Below are positions 10,986 through 47,593 of a DNA stretch of 64,000 nt, piece after piece. Position 1 is the stretch's first letter. The number at the start of each line of letters is the position of its first letter. Below the pieces are notes generated by a model, which worked only from the letters and a program-made list of their open reading frames with translations, made no database searches and was not told the DNA's origin. A program made the position numbers and the translations under genes. This stretch comes from Narthecium ossifragum (Eukaryota; Streptophyta; Magnoliopsida; Dioscoreales; Nartheciaceae), in assembly GCA_963920575.1 (NCBI GenBank), contig OY986973.1, positions 21,619,851 to 21,683,850 of the forward strand, written 5' to 3'.

Positions 10986-12404
10986 ATGGATAACCCTGAA
11001 GACAATCCTGGACCTAATGACAATCCTAACCAACCTGAGAACCAGGGTCGTAGGGCCATGAAATATTTTTATGTTCCAACTTCTTTCACTTCTAACTCTT
11101 GCATTCAACCCCCGGTAATTGGGGCAGCCCATTATGAGATTAAACTATAATTTTTACAATCCTTACCAACCTTCCATGGATTATCTCATGAGGACCCCTA
11201 CAATCATATCGAGGAGTTTATTCTGATTAGTTCTACAGTGAGGGTAAATAATTTTACCGAAGATGCTTGGAGACTTAAATTATTCCCTTTTACCCTAAAA
11301 GGTAAAGCTAAACATTGACTTACTTTTCTAGAACCTCGATCGATCACTACTTGGCCTCAATTACAAGCTCAATTTCTTGAAAAATTCTTCCCGATTACCA
11401 AGACAAGTGACCTTCGCCATGAAATTTCTTCCTTTAGACAAGTCGACGATGAAGCATTTCATGAGGCGTGGGATCGTTATAGGGAACTCCTTAGAAAATG
11501 TCCCCATTATCAATTCCCTCAATGGGCTATAGTAGAGCATTTCTATAAGGGTCTTAAGGAAAAACATCAGTTGACTATAGATGCTGCATGTGAGGGAGTT
11601 TTCATTACCAACCCTCTTGACGATTCTTGGAGGCTCTTTGAGAGACTTGCTGAAAACTCTCAACATCACGCCACCTCCTCTAGGAATAATCGCGGGCCTT
11701 CCACCCAATCCAATCCTCGAGGAATCATTGAATTAAATGAGTCAACCCGTCTTGCTCAACAAGTTGATGCATTGAGTAGGAAACTAGATCAAGTTCTTAC
11801 CCAAACAACAAATCAGGTTGATTCATCTATGCCTCCTATGCTTCCATCTTCCGGGGAAATCTGTTTCTTGTGTTCTACTCCTGGTCATGATGTCACTGAC
11901 TGCCATTTAGCATGTCATTATCCTGAGTTAGTACAGGAACACATTAATGCAGTTTATGGTCAATCTAAACCAGCTTATGATCCTTATTCCAATTCCTACA
12001 ACCCTAGTTTAAGAGATCACCCAAATTTTTCGTGGAGAACACCTAGCCAACAATCAACTTCTTTTAATTCTAGGCCATCCATAGGTGCTCAAACTTCGAA
12101 TTATCCTTCAAAATTCCAATCATCATATCCTACAAATTCTCAAGGGCAAAATTCGTCATTCCGACCTTCATATCGGCCTTTCCAAAATCAAACATCTCAA
12201 TCTTGGGGAAATAAACCGTATGTACCTCCCCAGAGTCAAGGACCCCAAAATCAATCATCTCTTCATCCACATCAACAAAATCAAGGTCCACACAACGATG
12301 AGTTGACCCAATTAGTATATTCTCATTCTCAAACTCTGGCAAAGATAGAAGCCCAATTGGGTCAATTGGCTAATGCATTGTCTGGGAGAGAAGATGGACA
12401 ATAA
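10986..12404 (+). pseudogene. gag remnant of element D
   Basis: One reading frame throughout, probably starting at the ATG at 10986 (MDNPEDNPGPNDN). It is broken by TAA at 11148-11150, by TGA at 11316-11318 in place of the conserved Trp of the KHWL motif, and by TAA at 12402-12404. The retrotransposon gag core is clear (HEDPYNHIEEF, LFPFTLKGKAKH, AWDRYRELLRKCPH, HFYKGLKEKHQLTIDAACEG), followed by a knuckle-like CFLCSTPGHDVTDC and a Gln/Ser/Pro-rich tail. The frame continues past the last stop into the protease region. Confidence 0.85.
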
Positions 12405-13340
12405 CCGAGTCAGTCTATTCCTAATCCCAAAGCCCAACATCATGTAGACTCATCGCATGAACAAGTACAAGCTGGGACAACCCTTCGTAGTGGTAAAACT
12501 TTTGTCAACATTGAGCAACCTGAAGGACCCTCAGATAATCAAGATTTACATGCATCTCATTCTCAAACATCATTAGGCAATGATTCACAGGCATCAAAGG
12601 AACCCAGTTCATCCTCTGACATTCCACATTCAAATCCTCATGACTCCATTGAAGATTCACATGCTTCACCACATATGACATCATCTAATGAGAAAAAACA
12701 AAAGCCCACAACGTATATTCCTAAGGTTCCTTTCTCTGAAGCTTTAGCAGATCCTACCTCCACTACATTCAGAAACTCAAAATTAGATGAGATGATGGAG
12801 GTGTTTAAGAAAGTACATATTAATCTTCCTCTGCTTGATGCCATCAAACAAATTCCATCTTATGCCAAATTTCTCAAGGACCTTTGCACGCATAAAAGAC
12901 AATCTAGATTGCATGTGTCTAAGAAGATTTTCCTGACCGAGCAAGTTAGTTCAATCCTTCGATGTGATCTCCCTCCTAAGCTTAAAGATCCGGGAACCCC
13001 CACAATCTCATGCGTTATAGGAAATCGCACGATCGATGGAGCCCTACTAGATTTGGGTGCAAGTGTCAACCTCATGCCCTACTCCTTATATTCTAAGTTT
13101 GGTATAGGCGAATTAAAACCTACTGCCATGACCCTGCAATTAGCTGATCGATCAATTAAGACCCCACGATGAATCCTTGAAGATGTTTCGGTTAAGGTTG
13201 ATCAGTGCGTATTTCTGGTTGACTTTATAGTGTTAGACATGGAACCCGGAGTGCAAACAAAAAAATCGGTCCCTATAATCCTTGACCGACCCTTCTTGGC
13301 TACGGCCAATGCTTGTATTAACTGTAGGGATGGTTTCATG
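12405..13340 (+). pseudogene. Protease region remnant of element D
   Basis: Same frame as gag. The spacer ends in a conserved pre-protease block (VPFSEALADP, INLPLLDAIKQIPSYAKFLK). The aspartic protease active site is ALLDLGASVNLMP near 13050, the DLGAS form usual in Athila elements. A TGA at 13170-13172 and a frameshift near 13340, where the frame moves to that of 13346, break it. Confidence 0.8.
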
Positions 13341-13345
13341 ACGAT

Positions 13346-15285
13346 ATGGAATTGCGTTTGAATATATTTCATGCTTCAAAGAAGCATGCGTATGATGATG
13401 ATTGCTTTATGGTTGATACCTTGGTTAATGAGGATGAGGTAACTGGTTGTATTGATGATACTTTGCCTGCGTTGTTGTTGAATGATGAAACTCCGTGTAG
13501 GAGCTTTGAAAATGGTTGCCATATGTCTATTGTGGTTGAAGACGATGTTTTTGAACAGTATTTGTCCAATTTACATGAAGATGTTGTGAGTACGGATGTA
13601 GTGTTTCCGGTTGTGAACAATGGAAAAAATGATTTGAAGGATTTTGTGTTGGTTTTCGAGTCTGAAAATGACAATGCTTTAAATGATTTTAACGATCTCG
13701 ATTTAATTACTGATGTTTGCGGTATTTCCTGGAAAGAACCTCTCCTTGAGCCTTTACCTCCTACATCCGCAATTCCAGCTGTACCCTCTTTAGTCACACC
13801 ACCATCGTTGGAATTGAAAACGTTGCCTTCCAATTTAAAATATGCCTTCCTTGGACCTGAGTCTACCCTTCCGGTAATTATCTCGTCTGCATTAACTACT
13901 AATCAAGAGCATCAATTACTCAACGTCCTTAAATTGCATAAAAGAGCTATAGGGTGGTCCATTGGTGATCTTAAAAGCATTGATCCTTCGATTTGCATGC
14001 ATCGCATACTCTTAGAGGATGAAACTAAATGTGTACGGGAGATGCAACGCTGGCTCAACCCGCTTATGAAAGATGTAGTAATGAAGGAAGTAATTAAACT
14101 CTTAGACGCAGGGATAATATATCCGATCTCGGACTCTAAATGGATTAGTCCTACTCAAGTCGTTCCTAAAAAATCCGGAATCACAGTGGTTAAAAATGAT
14201 GAAGGGGGGATATCCCAACTAGACAGACCACAGGGTGGAGAGTTTGTATCGATTATAGACGTCTTAACGCTTTAACTCGTAAAGATCATTTTCCCTTACC
14301 CTTCATTGACCAGATTTTAGAAAGGTTATCGGGCCAATCCTATTATTGCTTCCTTGACGGTTATTCTGGGTATAATCAAGTGGCCATAGATCCTAGTGAT
14401 CAGGAGAAGACAACCTTTACATGTCCTTATGGAACATTCGCATATCGTCGCATGTCCTTTGGCCTTTGCAATGCTCCAGTGACATTTCAACGTTGCATGC
14501 TTGCTATCTTCGGGGATATGATTGAACAGTTTCTAGAGATATTTATGGATGACTTCTCTATGTTTGGCCAATCTTTTGAATCATGCCTTGAAAACCTATC
14601 CAAAGTCCTAGCTAGGTGTGAGCAAACTAATCTGGTGTTGAGTTGGGAAAAGAGCCATTTTATGGTTACAGAAGGTATCGTTCTCGGCCATGTAATTTCA
14701 AGTAGGGGGATTGAGGTAAATAAAGCTAAGTTAGAACTTATTTCTAAACTTCCACCTCCTTCTTCAGTGCGTCAAATTTAGTCATTCCTGGGCCACGCCG
14801 GGTTCTACCGGCGATTTATTAAGGATTTCAGTAAAACCTCCCGACCGTTATGTGCTTTATTGGTTAAAGATGTTCCATTTGTGTTCGACAAGTCTTGTTT
14901 TCATGCCTTTCGCATCTTGCGTGATTCACTCTCCTCAGTGTCGATTGTCCATTCTCCAGATTATAACCATCCTTTTGAAATCATGTGTGACACGTCTGAT
15001 CACGCTGTAGGTGCCGTTTTGGGACAAACTATTGATAAACTACATCGTGTCATTTACTATGCTAGTAAGACGTTAAATGAAGCTCATGTGAATTACACGA
15101 CTACTGAGAAAGAGTTACTTGCCGTGGTTTTTGCCTTAGAAAAGTTTCATTCCTATCTTCTTGAATCAAAAGTCATACTTTTTACCGATCATTCAGCCCT
15201 TAGGTATCTTGTCTCTAAGAAAGAGCTTGAACCTCGATTAATTCGTTGGATTTTGCTTCTCCAAGAGTTCGATCTGGAATATTGT
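13346..15285 (+). pseudogene. Reverse transcriptase-RNase H remnant of element D
   Basis: The RT fingers and palm run from about 14030 to 14860. The catalytic motif FMDDFSMFG is intact at 14542-14568, and FLDGYSGYNQV and YRRMSFGLCNAP are visible before it. A frameshift lies near 14220 and a TAG stop at 14779-14781. RNase H follows: CDTSDHAVGAVLGQ, YTTTEKELLAVVFALEK, FTDHSALRYL. It stops at EFDLEYCDV near 15285, where Athila proteins would continue into the end of RNase H and integrase. Confidence 0.88.
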
Positions 15286-15296
15286 GATGTTATGAC

Positions 15297-16317
15297 CATG
15301 ACGGAAGAGCTTCATCAACCTTCATCCACGGATCAAACCCTAAAGATGAGTAGCTAAACTTTTTACCATCGGATTCTTATGATTTAACTAGGGTTTCTAT
15401 TAGGGATTCCTAAGATTTAGGGCTTGTATATCTCTTTGAATGGTTTGTATGGATTGATCTTAATTTCTTTATGAACTTGGTGTGATTTTATTATTAGTGG
15501 ATGAATGATTTGTTCCTTTATGCCTAGATCTAGGTTTTGAGCATGTTAGGGCTTGAGATTAGAGATTCACATCAAAACATTCATGTTAAAACCATGGATG
15601 TGAGGATTTTCTTCTCGAGATTAAGAGTATTGTGATGTTATGACCATTACACGTAATGTTAGAACCATTATGACCAATTCTTAATCCGTTATTCATCTTA
15701 ATTCAAGATTAGGGATTTTGTAGTGCTAGAACCAGTAGAGTAAATGCTAATCTTTGATACATTCTATTTGGCAATCTCAAGGTGCTAGAACCATCTTGAT
15801 TTTACACCTAAATCTATATTATACTATTTTCTCGTGATGAATTCATCCTGATCAGAGGATTCATTAGCAGTGATTACAACTAATTATTAAATCACTGACT
15901 TTTAAATAATTACTCTCACCGACAAGGGATCCTAATCGGAACTTGTTGAGTGATAAGGAGAACTAGCCATTCACCTATCAACCATTAGGAAAACCATTCA
16001 GTTTGGTTAGCTCGTTCTAATCCGAGAAAGATATGGTAGAATCTAGTTATTGATTAAGAATTCCCTAGTACATTTTTCTCGTATTTATTAATATCTTAAT
16101 ATAAAGTTAGTTTAATTTCAATTCTGAATCTTTTCTCAGCTTATTGGTAGGAATATTTAGATTGAGTTTAGTAGTTTAATTATTTTCCTACGCATTCCCA
16201 ATGGATTCGACTCGGATTCACTGCTATCTACCCTCAAAGTAGATAGTTTGAAGGTCGATTATAAATTTGTAATTTTGATCAGGCGCGTTAAGCTGCGACA
16301 CTTTTCAAGCGCTATCA
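15297..16317 (+). repeat. Truncated 3' LTR of element D
   Basis: Matches the 5' LTR from about 9653 to its end (for example AAGATGAGTAGCTAA, GGATTCTTATGAT, TTCATCCTGATCAGAGG, ATTCGACTCGGA). The first ~715 bp are missing. Ends CACTTTTCAAGCGCTATCA. Many substitutions and indels separate it from the 5' LTR. Confidence 0.88.
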
Positions 16318-17456
16318 AGGGCCTACGGAATATAATAACATATATTAATGAAAAGCTCGATTAAACGAATTAAAGCAAACAAACTACTAACTTCAAAAAA
16401 TCATTACTTCCGATCTAACTGTCCGATTGACGTGAAACTTGATATGCCACTCAGTGACATACCCTGAATCGCATATCCAAAGATCGGATCGATCAGATAA
16501 GAAAAACCACTTCAATTCACTAATTAAACTGGTTGCTATGTTCTGCATAGCCTGGCCATTTAATTCACAATATATCATGTATTAATCCAAAAAATATGAA
16601 ACTAGTTGGAATCGAAAGGTAACTCAGAGATATACAACTTTTATGCTTAAGATCAACTGAAATAATGCACGTACAAGCTAGAAAACAAGCTATAACATAG
16701 TTGTTTCTGCTAGAACATAAATCCGAGAATAAATCAAGGAAAAACTCACATAAATCCGGTTTAAATCCAACCAAATATTAAGCAAGCCTAGGAGCATCAT
16801 CTAACATAGAAAGATCAACTAATTAAGCAAACAAACATCCTAGATCACTTAAACAAGGTTTAAGTGAAGAAAGCCTATCGTTCTATGCTAATCCGTGATT
16901 AATCCTCGATTGGTCCGTGCATGAGAGGTATGGATTTGCTCCCCTTGCTACCAAGCTCTCTAAGCCTCTGGAACAACCTGTCACACGAAACCCTAGCCTA
17001 AGCGGAGAGAAGAAGAAGGAAGAAGAAGAAAAGACAAAAATAGAGTTGCTCGCGGATTTATATAAGCCCGAGTCCGATCAGTCAGACTAGGTTGGTTGGC
17101 GTCCTTATCTGGACTCGTCAACGTCGGTGCCGACCCCAAAACCGATCGATAGTCCATTGAACGATCGATCCTTCCCAGGATCGATTGATCGTCCCTGGGA
17201 TGATAGCTATCCCAAAAACCAGTTGTCACGGCCAAGCCAGGATCTTCCGATCCCAAGCTCACCTAAGGTTCTAACAAGAAAATAAATCATTTAAGGGTTG
17301 TGTGTGCACAACGCGGGTGTGAAACCTACCGCCAAGGAACAGTTTATCAAATTGCCCTTTGAGCCTTCGCGATCAACCCAATCGCGAAACAAGGCCAACA
17401 ATGCCAGAACCTCGACCTAACACGGTTAGATCGGGTTGGAGGAACGGGTCCTCATA
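16318..17456 (-). mobile_element. LTR A, 5' portion (minus orientation)
   Basis: Continuation of LTR A after element D. On the minus strand it starts TATGAGGACCCGTTCCTC (first bases probably mutated from TGTGAG), then the GGGCAATTTG block, GATCGATC-type palindromes at 17144, 17163 and 17180, and a TATA box at 17057-17064 followed by a CT-rich leader. Compared with LTR B, over 1 kb of the middle is missing around the D insertion. Confidence 0.72.
17057..17064 (-). promoter_or_regulatory. TATA box of LTR A
   Basis: TATATAAA on the minus strand within GCTTATATAAATCC, about 80 bp downstream of the palindrome cluster in LTR sense and just before a CTTCTTCTT-rich leader. Confidence 0.6.
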
Positions 17457-17461
17457 ATATA
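17457..17461. other. Target-site duplication of LTR A (right copy, ATATA)
   Basis: ATATA immediately after the LTR end CTCATA, matching 8323-8327. Removing A and one copy restores the AT-rich TATA-like tract of LTR C. Confidence 0.6.
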
Positions 17462-18052
17462 TTCCCCCTTCCCTTCCACGTTCTTCTTCTTTCCTTCCTA
17501 TGTTTCCCGCGTACTTCCTTCTCTTTCTTCCCGTCACGAGTGAAGCTGTGAGAGAGAGAGAGACAGAACTCCGGCGTTCCCCCGCGAGCTTGGAGGCGAG
17601 GAGGAGGAGGAGGAAGCCATCCTTAGCAAGGTTTAGCGATTGGTTTAGCAACAGGGGGAGGGTTCTTGTGTTTAGCTTGCGTTTAAGCTAAATTTATGGT
17701 TTCGCTCGCTTGTTCTTTGATTTCTTTGTGCTATTATGTTCTTCTAGGATTGCTTAATATTTGATTGAAGTTTCATTGGATTTTATTTGGATTTAATCAT
17801 GATTTAAGCATTTTTTCCTCATCTAATTTTTGGATTTTCTATTCTTCACCGAAACTTCCGATTCAAGCTAGATCGGAGCACTATATGTGCATAATCTCCG
17901 GAAACCTTCGACATAAAAGTTGGAGATCCTTGAGGTTTCTTTGAAACCCAGTCGAGTTCATATTTTTCTGATTTTTCTACAAATGTTGGTGAATTTGTAT
18001 CCCAGACTGTGTCAGAACAGAGTTTCCTGGATTTTTGTCTTACCCAGGCTCC

Positions 18053-18275
18053 ACGGTCGACCGTCGTGTATACTGTGGGTCTCAGATCCCCCGTTAGCAT
18101 CTCAAGGTCGATCCGTGGATCGACTACCGATCACATCTTTGTTTACCCAGGTTCCACGGTCGACCGTCACATCGACCGTGAGTCTCATATGCAACTTTGG
18201 TCCCCCATGGTCGATGCTCTGATCGAGTGCTAGCTTTTTCCTCACCTCAAGGTCGACCGTGACATCGACCGCCAG
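18053..18275 (+). repeat. GGTCGACC palindrome cluster in LTR C
   Basis: Repeated CACGGTCGACCGT and TCGACCGT units, three with the perfect palindrome GGTCGACC (near 18055, 18158 and 18250), plus GATCGA variants. It occupies the same relative place as the second GATCGATC cluster of LTR B. Confidence 0.75.
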
Positions 18276-19239
18276 CCCTTAAATAGGTATTTTTCGTGGT
18301 TTTTTGATTGGATTTCTTTCATGATAGATAACCAATGATGTTATGAAGCATGCATGCTATTAGCAGTGGATTTTTGAGGGTTTCGGTGAGTGTTTTGGAT
18401 GTGATTTAGCCGTAGACATAGATTGTGAAATTTTGGTTTTATATCAATGATAGCGTGTTATAGATAACTACGAACATACATGTATTGCTTTATTGATGTT
18501 AGTTCTTATCGGTTTGATCAGGGTTGTGTCCCATGTTCGACAATAAAATCGAGATCTCGGGAGAATGGGATTTGTTAATTTTATTGTCATCAAAAGTTTG
18601 AATTACATAGTGGGATTTGTGGGAACAACACTCCTGAGTTCCCAATATCATCACAAGCTGCATATCCTCTTTTCCTTGGGTGCATACCGATGATGAAATT
18701 GGCAACCCATCAATTACAACCCAAAAGGGAAAACCCCTGATTAAGGATTCGGACCCTAAAGTCTCGTTACATCCGAAATAGAAAAATAAGAAGTGGAAGA
18801 AGAAAGGAAATAGAAGGATCTTGGGTGAAGGTTTAGGCCTTCGACCCGCACCTTCGTTGGCGATGAAGAACCCTTGAATCTCCTGCTTTGAACTTTTGGA
18901 TTGATGGCACGATCTTCAAGGAAATTAGTTTCCTTCTCCTATCTCTACGTGTCTTCTCTACGGCTTTTGAGTTTTAGAACTCAGTTGCAGCATGATCCCT
19001 TTCTTTTAGAAGAATAAGGAGTCTTCTTCCACCGGCCTCTGTCTCCAGCAGCCTATGTGTTAGGATCTCTATGGGTTAACCCCTCCAAGCTTCACCCCTA
19101 CCCCTATTTATAGGTGAGGATTAGGTGTAGTTGAGACTGATTTTTGAAATGTGGTTAGGGATTTGATGGTTAAGAGGTTGGGATTTGAGTGGTTAAGATC
19201 ATGGGTGTTAGGGAGTTGGGATCTATTTGAATTTGAATT

Positions 19240-20420
19240 TCAAATTTCACATATTTGTTCAAATTTCAAATTTTTGAACATGTCATAATTTACCTTAACG
19301 CCCTTAAACAAGGGGTAAGTGTAAATTCCCAAAATACCCATGTTATAAATCATTTATGTCTTTTGACCGAAATGCCCCTAGAGCGGGTAAGAATACTCAC
19401 ATATATTTTGGGCCATTGTACCCCTGGAGGTTTAAAATGACCAAAATACCCTCGACCCCTGTAGCTTGTATTGGATGCCGTCAAAGCTTTTAGAAGACTG
19501 ATATGAGGGTGAATTTACCAAAATACCATTTTGGTACTTTGGTTGGTGTAGAGTCCATATATGTTTTGCACAAGAATGCCTTTAAAATAAATGATACTTT
19601 AAAGGGCGGAAACAATATTTGTCATGTATGTTTGTAACAAAAGTGCATTTGGAGCAAATGACCAAAATACCCCTGGGGCTAAATGACCAAAGATGCTCTT
19701 TTTATATATCCCTGGTTTATGTAGGATGCCTTCAAAACTATTAAGGGCTAATTTAAAATGTTCTAGGTGGGTCAAGCTTATTTTTGGCTAGAATAACCAA
19801 AATACCCCCATAAGGTAAATTTACCGAAATACCCTTTATGCTTCTGATTTGTATAAGATGTTATAAAAACCATATAGGGATATTTCTCATATATTATAGG
19901 GATCATGAACACATATTTTGGTCAAAATTTCCAAAATACCCCTTGGCAAGCAAAATTACCAAAATGCCCTTGAGTCCTTCTAACTTAAGTAGGATGTCAT
20001 CTAGATCATGTAAAAAGCACGATGGGTTATAAGAGAGAGTCTAAGCATATACTTTGCTTAAATCCCCAAAATACCTTGATGTGGTAAATTACCAAAATGC
20101 TCCTATATCGACTTAGCTTTTGTAGGATGTCGTAAAAGTTATATAGGGTTATGATAGGATATTTTAGAGAGTTCGTGCATGTATTTTGTCATGAATTCCT
20201 AAAATTCCCTTGGGCGGGTAAAATTACCGGAACGCCCTTTGCGCTCCTGGTTTGTGTAGGATACTTTCAAAACCATGGAGGATCACATATAGAACAGTGT
20301 ATGTGTGCTATGTGTGTGTTTGAACTTGTATGTCTGATAACGTTTTTTCGAGGAATGTCTGAGGCGAGTAGGGGTAATTTCATAAATACCCTCAAATTTG
20401 ACCTTAGTCAAAATTGGTGT
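19240..20420 (+). repeat. Degenerate tandem repeat with ACCAAAATACCC cores
   Basis: About eight diverged units of roughly 115-140 bp. Each carries a block like ATTACCAAAATGCCC followed by a phrase like TTTGTGTAGGATGTCNT. Recognisable GTAGGATG-type markers lie near 19460, 19735, 19850, 19988, 20127 and 20252. It lies within the LTR C region and no coding frame is shared between units. Confidence 0.7.
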
Positions 20421-21300
20421 CTACATCCCCGTTGTAGGAATTTCGGGAGACGGCTGGTTATGCCGTTGTAATGCTGAAACTTAATTTTTGTTTTGGTTGT
20501 TAGCGGGCCATGGTTCCGCTGTACGAACTAAATGCTTATTTGTGTATGTTCACTCTTTAGGGCTAGCAGAGATGCTATGCCTAGACCTGTATACTGTTTG
20601 GCATATTGTTGCATGTTCTGATTTAATTATGTGCGTGTGAACATTGCATGCACTTTTGTTTGCATTAGAAGCATTAGGCTAGGACGTGGGTGAGTTGGGG
20701 TTTTGCCGATCCGAGGACTCGGACACCTTAGATCTAGTCGTAAGACCGAGGCTTGGTAGCAAGGGTTTAGGACTGAATTGTCTGATAATTTACGTTATCG
20801 AGATTTTTGTTTAGCCGACTGTAATTACTCTGATTGAGGTGTAGAGGTCGTCTTAGATTTTAGTCTTAGTCTCGGTTTCCGTAGGTGAAGTTACGTATCT
20901 CCATGTGTTCTACCCCTGTTGTTCAGTGCTGGAGCGTTTGGTTTGAGAGGGACGACTGTTGACGGTGGAGGTCATCGTAGTGCGTGTCCTGAGGTAGGTG
21001 GAGTTCGTAATGTGTGTTTGTCCCTTAGAGATGAGTTAGAACCTGAGACTTTACGGTTCCCTCCATTTCTGTGTGATGTATAATAGAATCATGCTGAGTT
21101 TTTCGCTCACTACTACCCGTGCTGCGTTTTGTAGGTGCATGTACAAGCTCTTTTTCTGTAGCACAAGCTGGACATGCTCTTGGTGGCGCGCGTCAACCTT
21201 TGGACGTGTTTGAGGACTTGGAGTTTAGTTACTCCTTTTGGATTATATAAATGTATAATTCCCTTCTTTAAGGATTTTGAGATAATTATATAAGACATTT

Positions 21301-22325
21301 GAGAATAAATTTTGTATCAAAATTTTGTCTTATATTAGAGATTATAATATTAATCTAGATCAATTGTTTAACTTAGATGTGTTATTTTATTACAAACGTG
21401 TCGAATAGATTTGGAATCATATCAATTTGGAGAGGAGAGTAGTCTACAAACTTTTGGATTGCGGTTGTAGTTTGCTTTGCTTATGTATGCATCTAGCAAA
21501 CAAATTTCAATTGTAATTGGATCTCCTTATTTGCTCAATCCAAGCGCCAGCATTTATGTTATTGTCTCATTTTTTATAATTTTGTAGTGATAGCCTTGTG
21601 TGTGTATTTTCAAGTAAATCTAGTTGATTGAATTAGTTCTTATAATATACCACAGGTATTCAATAGATTCTGATCATAAGTGACTAAATCTTCAGGATCT
21701 AATACATGCACCTTACCAAAAATCCACTTTCCATAATTTGATAGTACCAAAAATCCACTTTCTATATGAATGGCAAGGAATTTAAAGGCATTGACTTATT
21801 GCTAATTTATAACGAAATTAGCATTTTCATATCTAAATTTACTTTCGCAAAGAATTTATCCATTTACACCAGAGATCATCATCAATGATGAATAGAGTTA
21901 TTCCAAAAAACCCCAAAAAACCTAAAAAAAAACCTAAAGCCATGGACTTAAACCCCGCCTTTTGTTAACTATCAATGACGTGGAAAATGATGATTAGTCT
22001 AGAATCCTGTTACCTGTTTATTGCCAACATCTAATCTCACAGCACATCCCACGTCCCCCCCTTCTCTTCACATGAAACCCGCACGGTAAACCAAATCCCA
22101 GCACCTTAAAATCCACTACGTTTCATTCAACACCAAACAGCAAAACGAACAAATAACATTCTTCCACGTACCCCTTTTCTCCTTCCCTCCCATTTCCCAA
22201 ACTAAGCAACCGTATCGTCATCCTGAGGATCACAGGATCTATCCTGGGTCATCCTTCGTGGATATCCATCGCGAGCCAACGTTTGAAAGTATAGCACGCG
22301 CCACGTCGTGAACTCACGATAACTG
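21301..22325. promoter_or_regulatory. Upstream region of MBD9
   Basis: AT-rich up to about 22000, then GC richer towards the gene. No open frame or transposon ends are supported. The MBD9 promoter should lie in the last few hundred bases; I see no strong TATA box at a decisive position. Confidence 0.45.
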
Positions 22326-22337
22326 ATGTGCACCTAG
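22326..22337 (+). promoter_or_regulatory. Upstream ORF 1 of MBD9 (ATG TGC ACC TAG)
   Basis: A three-codon upstream ORF in the putative 5' leader. It counts only if transcription starts upstream of 22326, which the sequence alone does not show. Confidence 0.4.
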
Positions 22338-22436
22338 GAGCAGCGCTTCGCATCTCTTTCTCTGCGCCTCTTCCACTGTTGGTCTCCATTCCCGTGGAAA
22401 CCCTAGATTTCTCCGCTCCGAATCGTATTTATTTAA

Positions 22437-22468
22437 ATGCCTCCTCTTCTAACTCCGATCCCTCTCTA

Positions 22469-22469
<1 letters not shown>
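22437..22469 (+). promoter_or_regulatory. Upstream ORF 2 of MBD9, overlapping the main start
   Basis: ATG at 22437 opens a 10-codon ORF (MPPLLTPIPL) whose TAA stop (22467-22469) shares its last A with the main ATG at 22469, as TAATG. Ribosomes reading it would end exactly on the MBD9 start. Confidence 0.6.

Positions 22470-47593
<25,124 letters not shown>

Larger units (their letters stand above)
8938..16317 (+). mobile_element. Element D: degenerate Athila-like Ty3/gypsy LTR retrotransposon
   Basis: Complete 5' LTR (8938-10623), tRNA-Asp primer binding site, gag, protease, reverse transcriptase and RNase H remnants in order, then a 5'-truncated 3' LTR (15297-16317). Integrase, everything after it, and the polypurine tract are missing. 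The gag, RT and RNase H sequences match the Athila lineage best. At least four in-frame stops and two frameshifts show it is dead. The outer 5-base flanks (ATTAC left, AGGGC right) do not match, so the two ends may derive from different insertions or flanking DNA was lost. The LTR copies differ visibly, including indels, so it is old or chimeric. Confidence 0.88.
17462..21300 (+). mobile_element. LTR C, second part, with internal repeats; right end uncertain
   Basis: Resumes LTR C after LTR A. The CT-rich leader (17462-17530), TGCTTAATATTTGATTG (17752), the CATAAAAGTTG block (17912) and CTGCGTTTTGTAGGTGC (21121) each have inverted counterparts in A or B. The part from about 18490 to 20470 has no counterpart in A or B and may be a separate insertion or a family variant. 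The expected LTR terminus GTGACA is not found near 21300-21500, so the right end is lost or too diverged to see. Confidence 0.6.

Noticed and set aside
13369..13833. Minus-strand frame of 154 aa in element D
   Set aside because: Antisense of the protease-RT linker of the retrotransposon; no recognisable content.
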